From: Candidatus Zixiibacteriota bacterium
GTDB taxonomy: Bacteria; Zixibacteria; MSB-5A5; GN15; FEB-12
Assembly: GCA_018816665.1 (NCBI GenBank)
Contig: JAHIVM010000295.1
Location: 1 to 9,764 of the forward strand
Length of the DNA stretch: 9,764 nt
Direction of reading: 5' to 3'
The notes beneath the pieces were generated by a model. That model was not told where the DNA came from, did no database searches, and saw only the letters and a list, made by a program, of their open reading frames with translations. The translations under genes were made by a program, and so were the position numbers. Below, piece by piece: positions 7,670 through 9,764 of the stretch. Position 1 is the first letter of the stretch, and each line of letters begins with the position of its first letter.

Positions 7670-9059
7670 GACTTATCTCCTGTTCGTCGCCGGTTGATCC
7701 GGCGTATTGGGTGATCGTTCCGCCCGTCAGCATTTCAAGGGCAGCCGCGGCGATGACCAGGTCCGCACGCGAACGCTCCAATTGCAGGCGAATAGTCAGC
7801 AACTGCTGCTGGGCATCAACAAGACTGAGAAAGTCGGACTTGGCCGCCTGGTAAGCGGCGAAACCGGCGTTGAGCAGTTGCTCCGCCTTGGGGAGAAGTC
7901 CGTCGCGATACAAACGCACTTTGCGCAAGGCGTCGCGATAGTCAAAGACCGCACGTTCCGCGACTGACTCCAGGTGATACGCTTTATCCTGCAGATCAAA
8001 CTCCGCCTGTTTCTGCCGGGCCTCCGCCTCGCGTACGCGCGCCTTGTTTTTTCCAAACCACAGGGGGAGATTGACACTCACGCCGACCGTCCATGGATCC
8101 TTGCCGCTCTGGGTCATGCTGGGATCGATCGCGGGGCCGGTCTCGATATAGTCCAGTCCAAGTGTAATTCCGGGCAGGTTCGATTTGTGGGCCAGGCGTA
8201 CACCCGCCCGTTCTCTGTCAACAACTGCCTGGAGAGATTTCAGGTCCGGATTGTGATCGCGAACCGCCTGAATGAGCGCTGCCGATGAGATCTCCTGCTC
8301 CGGCTGATCGGTCACCGACGGAACCGGCAAGTTGACTGAGTCCGGCAGGTTGAGCAATGCCCGCAGCCGGGCCGCGGTGGGGTTGATGTGATCTTCCAAC
8401 GACAGCAGATGATCCTCGAGCTTGCCGAGTTCGACCTGAGCCCGAATGACATCCGGGTGCCCGGTCTCGCCTACCGCATATTTCCGCCGCGCGACTGTCT
8501 CCCAGAGAGCCAGCAGTTCCAGGCTTTCACGGGTCGATGCTATCTCCCGGCCGAGGTAATACAGCTCATTGAAAGCTACGGTCACGTCATAAAACAGCTT
8601 CAGCCGGCCCCGCTCGAATTGCTCAAACTCCATTTGAGCGGTGTGGAGAGCAATATCCTTCCTGGCTCCGAGCGTACCAAACCAGGGGATTGTCTGACGT
8701 AGCCCGAGGCGGTGCCGTTGCGGACCTACCCTCGTTTCGACATTCTCAATGAAGTAGGCATAGCTCAGAACCGGGTCGGGCATCGCACCGGCATAACCGG
8801 AGCGTTCGATCGCCGCACGCCAGCGATAATATGCCGCCTTCAGGGATGCACTACGCTTGAGTGCCAGCACTCGGTAGTCCGCCAATCCAGTCGTGGCATC
8901 CAAGATCACCGCAGAGTCTCCGATGCCCCTGGATACTGACATTGGCTGATCGGCCGAGACCGGCCCGAGCGGAATCAGGGCCGCCACGATTCCTCCGACC
9001 ATCAGAATAGTCGTCCAGGTCACCAGAAAAGGCCGTATATGGCACGTCTTCATCGTCAT
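7662..9059 (-). CDS. cusC: CusC/TolC-type outer-membrane efflux channel
   Basis: A 465-residue outer-membrane factor that forms the exit duct of the Cus-type pump. Residues 1-36 are a Sec signal (cleavage likely after PVSA). No lipobox cysteine is visible, so unlike E. coli CusC it is probably not a lipoprotein. Two outer-membrane efflux repeats span about 60-245 and 262-450, each with long helical hairpins. Family marks include MPDPVLSY (93-100), LRQTIPWFGTLGARKD (120-135), YAVGETGHPDVIRAQVELGKLE (194-215) and VNLPLWFGKNKARVREAE (329-346). The ATG at 9059 is preferred; a second ATG at 9053 is nearly as good, and a GTG at 9095 lies upstream of the likely promoter. No clear ribosome site precedes either ATG, which fits a very short leader from the extended -10 at 9070-9078. 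Its 3' end overlaps the next gene by 8 bases, and it is the first gene of the operon. Confidence 0.92.
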   Translation of the reverse strand: MTMKTCHIRPFLVTWTTILMVGGIVAALIPLGPVSADQPMSVSRGIGDSAVILDATTGLADYRVLALKRSASLKAAYYRWRAAIERSGYAGAMPDPVLSYAYFIENVETRVGPQRHRLGLRQTIPWFGTLGARKDIALHTAQMEFEQFERGRLKLFYDVTVAFNELYYLGREIASTRESLELLALWETVARRKYAVGETGHPDVIRAQVELGKLEDHLLSLEDHINPTAARLRALLNLPDSVNLPVPSVTDQPEQEISSAALIQAVRDHNPDLKSLQAVVDRERAGVRLAHKSNLPGITLGLDYIETGPAIDPSMTQSGKDPWTVGVSVNLPLWFGKNKARVREAEARQKQAEFDLQDKAYHLESVAERAVFDYRDALRKVRLYRDGLLPKAEQLLNAGFAAYQAAKSDFLSLVDAQQQLLTIRLQLERSRADLVIAAAALEMLTGGTITQYAGSTGDEQEISHE

Positions 9060-9069
9060 AGTACCCAGG

Positions 9070-9078
9070 ATTATATCA
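9070..9078 (-). promoter_or_regulatory. Extended -10 promoter element before cusC
   Basis: On the minus strand TGATATAAT is a perfect extended -10 (TGn plus TATAAT). No good -35 lies 16-18 bases upstream, which extended -10 promoters can do without, or which may signal activator dependence. Transcription would start about 7 bases on, near 9063, leaving only a few bases before the cusC ATG at 9059. The palindromic site at 9098-9114 lies around the -35 position, as expected for a controlled promoter. Confidence 0.5.
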
Positions 9079-9097
9079 AGACCTGTGCCGAACACGC

Positions 9098-9114
9098 TAA
9101 CATGTTATATAACA
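9098..9114. promoter_or_regulatory. Overlapping palindromes, candidate operator of the cus operon
   Basis: Two perfect palindromes share a half-site: TAACATGTTA (9098-9107) and TGTTATATAACA (9103-9114). The half-sites thus read TAACA, TGTTA, TAACA. The block lies just upstream of the extended -10 of cusC, overlapping where its -35 region would fall, so a bound regulator would repress or activate there. A flanking pair AACAC (9091-9095) and GTGTT (9115-9119) adds further partial symmetry. The regulator's identity is not visible; it could be the response regulator partner of the divergent kinase or a one-component metal sensor. Confidence 0.45.
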
Positions 9115-9149
9115 GTGTTTTACATTTAACCTCATGGGAAAGCTAGCGA

Positions 9150-9172
9150 ATGTAGTGAACAAAATACTACAT
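9150..9172. promoter_or_regulatory. Inverted repeat, candidate regulator site 1 in the divergent control region
   Basis: ATGTAGT and ACTACAT form perfect 7-base arms around a 9-base spacer. The left arm and spacer share GTAGTGAACAA with GTAATGAACAA at 9192-9202 (10 of 11 bases), 40 bases away, where a second inverted repeat lies. The same right half also pairs with TGTAG at 9176-9180 (CTACA, 4-base spacer, TGTAG). The TACA/TGTA half-sites recall BlaI/CopY-family operators, although spacing differs from that family's usual two bases. Confidence 0.4.
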
Positions 9173-9173
9173 G

Positions 9174-9202
9174 AGTGTAGAATATTGGGCAGTAATGAAC
9201 AA
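9174..9202 (-). promoter_or_regulatory. Candidate upstream promoter for the cus operon
   Basis: On the minus strand TTGTTC (9197-9202) and TACACT (9174-9179) are 17 bases apart, a moderate match to a housekeeping promoter (3 of 6 and 4 of 6). The -10 lies inside the CTACA/TGTAG inverted repeat (9167-9180), so a bound repressor would cover it. Use of this promoter would give cusC a leader of about 105 bases. It is tentative and may coexist with the extended -10 nearer cusC. Confidence 0.25.
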
Positions 9203-9209
9203 TTATTAC
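9192..9209. promoter_or_regulatory. Inverted repeat, candidate regulator site 2 in the divergent control region
   Basis: GTAAT and ATTAC form perfect 5-base arms around the 8-base spacer GAACAATT. It repeats the layout and core of site 1 (9150-9172), which reads GTAGT, GAACAAAAT, ACTAC, in the same orientation and 40 bases away. Two matching sites near four helical turns apart suggest cooperative binding of one regulator. The rest of 9210-9336 shows no gene or clear signal beyond a weak plus-strand TACAAT at 9233-9238 lacking a good -35. Confidence 0.4.
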
Positions 9210-9355
9210 CGGCTCTTTGTTTAGTGAGTGCGTACAATGGCTAGCGCAACTCTCCAAACTCGTTGCCGGATGGAGACATCAAAGACCCGCCACCGCCCGG
9301 ATACCTTTCGGCACGGACCTTGCCATCATCTGAGACAGGTGAGAGAACAAAGTGT

Positions 9356-9764
9356 ATGTGGAAACCAGCGACTAACATAACGAAGCTGTCGATACTGGGC
9401 GCCGTCATTGCCACCACGCTCGGGATACACTATGGCTGGTTGACCCACACCATCTTTGGCCATATTCACTGGCTGCACGCCGCTCACGGCCGGTTCTGCT
9501 ATATCCCGATAGTTATCGCCGCGGCCTGGTTCGGTATTCGCGGCAGTCTCGCGGCTGCCACCGTCATTTCCGTTGCGGTACTCCCCTACATCCTCAGTCT
9601 TGATGTTGATTCCAACGCCATGCTCAGCGAGTATGTTGAGATCATATTCTACTACGCCATCGCCGTACTCTCCGGGGCGTTGGTTGACCGCGAATTGAGA
9701 GCCCGCCGCAGGGCCGAGGAAGCACGGCTGCAACTTGAACGCTCTCAGAAATTGTCGCTGGTGG
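9356..9764 (+). CDS. Membrane sensor histidine kinase, N-terminal part only
   Basis: 136 codons are visible before the right edge; the catalytic domains are not. Membrane segments lie near 11-24, 49-60, 64-82 and 94-110. The stretch CYIPIVIAAAWFGIRGSLAAA (48-68) resembles the YYIPI...WFGLRGG input domains of many sensor kinases. A basic helical linker (112-130) leads to LERSQKLSLV (127-136), the usual lead-in to the HisKA phospho-acceptor helix (expected next: a short segment ending in AHEIRNP). The first extracytoplasmic loop is His-rich: H25, H31, H36, H38, H41, H44, with C48 nearby. AGGTGAG (9337-9343), 12 bases before the ATG, is a likely ribosome site; the frame stays open back to a stop at 9242, so an upstream start is possible but less likely. 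It is divergent from the cus operon and shares its control region, so it may control it, with a response regulator further right. The kinase call rests on the linker and the input domain alone. Confidence 0.75.
   Translation, partial: MWKPATNITKLSILGAVIATTLGIHYGWLTHTIFGHIHWLHAAHGRFCYIPIVIAAAWFGIRGSLAAATVISVAVLPYILSLDVDSNAMLSEYVEIIFYYAIAVLSGALVDRELRARRRAEEARLQLERSQKLSLV

Noticed and set aside
9060..9095. GTG start 12 codons upstream for cusC
   Set aside because: It lies upstream of the perfect extended -10 and lacks a ribosome site; the signal peptide is complete from the ATG at 9059.
9326..9733. Minus-strand open frame of 135 codons
   Set aside because: Antisense to the sensor kinase start, which has membrane helices and a recognised linker; the shadow frame has neither.

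Overview
The window comes from a Gram-negative bacterium. It encodes a complete three-part efflux pump that spans inner membrane, periplasm and outer membrane, and the secreted proteins carry Sec-type signals. Coding DNA is moderately GC-rich, while the control region near 9,100-9,210 is clearly AT-rich. Protein style (CusA-type pump with extra membrane helices, CusB with a C-terminal DUF3347 domain, N-terminal CZB receptor, YIPI/WFGIRG-type sensor kinase) suggests a Desulfobacterota, Zixibacteria or related lineage rather than an enteric bacterium. This lineage call is an inference from style only.

Layout. On the minus strand, read from right to left, lies a compact heavy-metal efflux operon: an outer-membrane channel (cusC-like, 9059-7662), a small secreted protein with two YHS/TRASH-like cysteine modules (7669-7178, overlapping cusC by 8 bases), a periplasmic adaptor (cusB-like, 7112-5259) and an inner-membrane RND pump (cusA-like, 5254-1472, four bases after cusB). 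After a 250-base gap comes a fifth minus-strand gene (1221 to beyond the left edge). It is a membrane receptor whose periplasmic part holds two tandem CZB zinc-binding domains, followed by a second membrane helix and a HAMP domain; its output domain lies outside the window. Divergent from the operon, on the plus strand, a membrane sensor kinase begins at 9356 and runs off the right edge before its catalytic domains.

How it fits together. The pump keeps the three methionines that carry Cu(I)/Ag(I) through E. coli CusA and has the Cu/Ag-type TM4 motif, so copper or silver is the likely substrate. The YHS-like protein sits where CusF would be expected and probably delivers or buffers metal in the periplasm. 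The adaptor has its own N-terminal heavy-metal-binding motif and a C-terminal DUF3347 domain. The divergent kinase has a His-rich first periplasmic loop and is a candidate metal sensor for the operon. The roughly 300-base region between kinase and operon holds several overlapping inverted repeats, two of which share a repeated core 40 bases apart, and plausible promoters; it is the likely control region. No tRNA, rRNA, CRISPR array, insertion sequence or convincing intrinsic terminator was seen.
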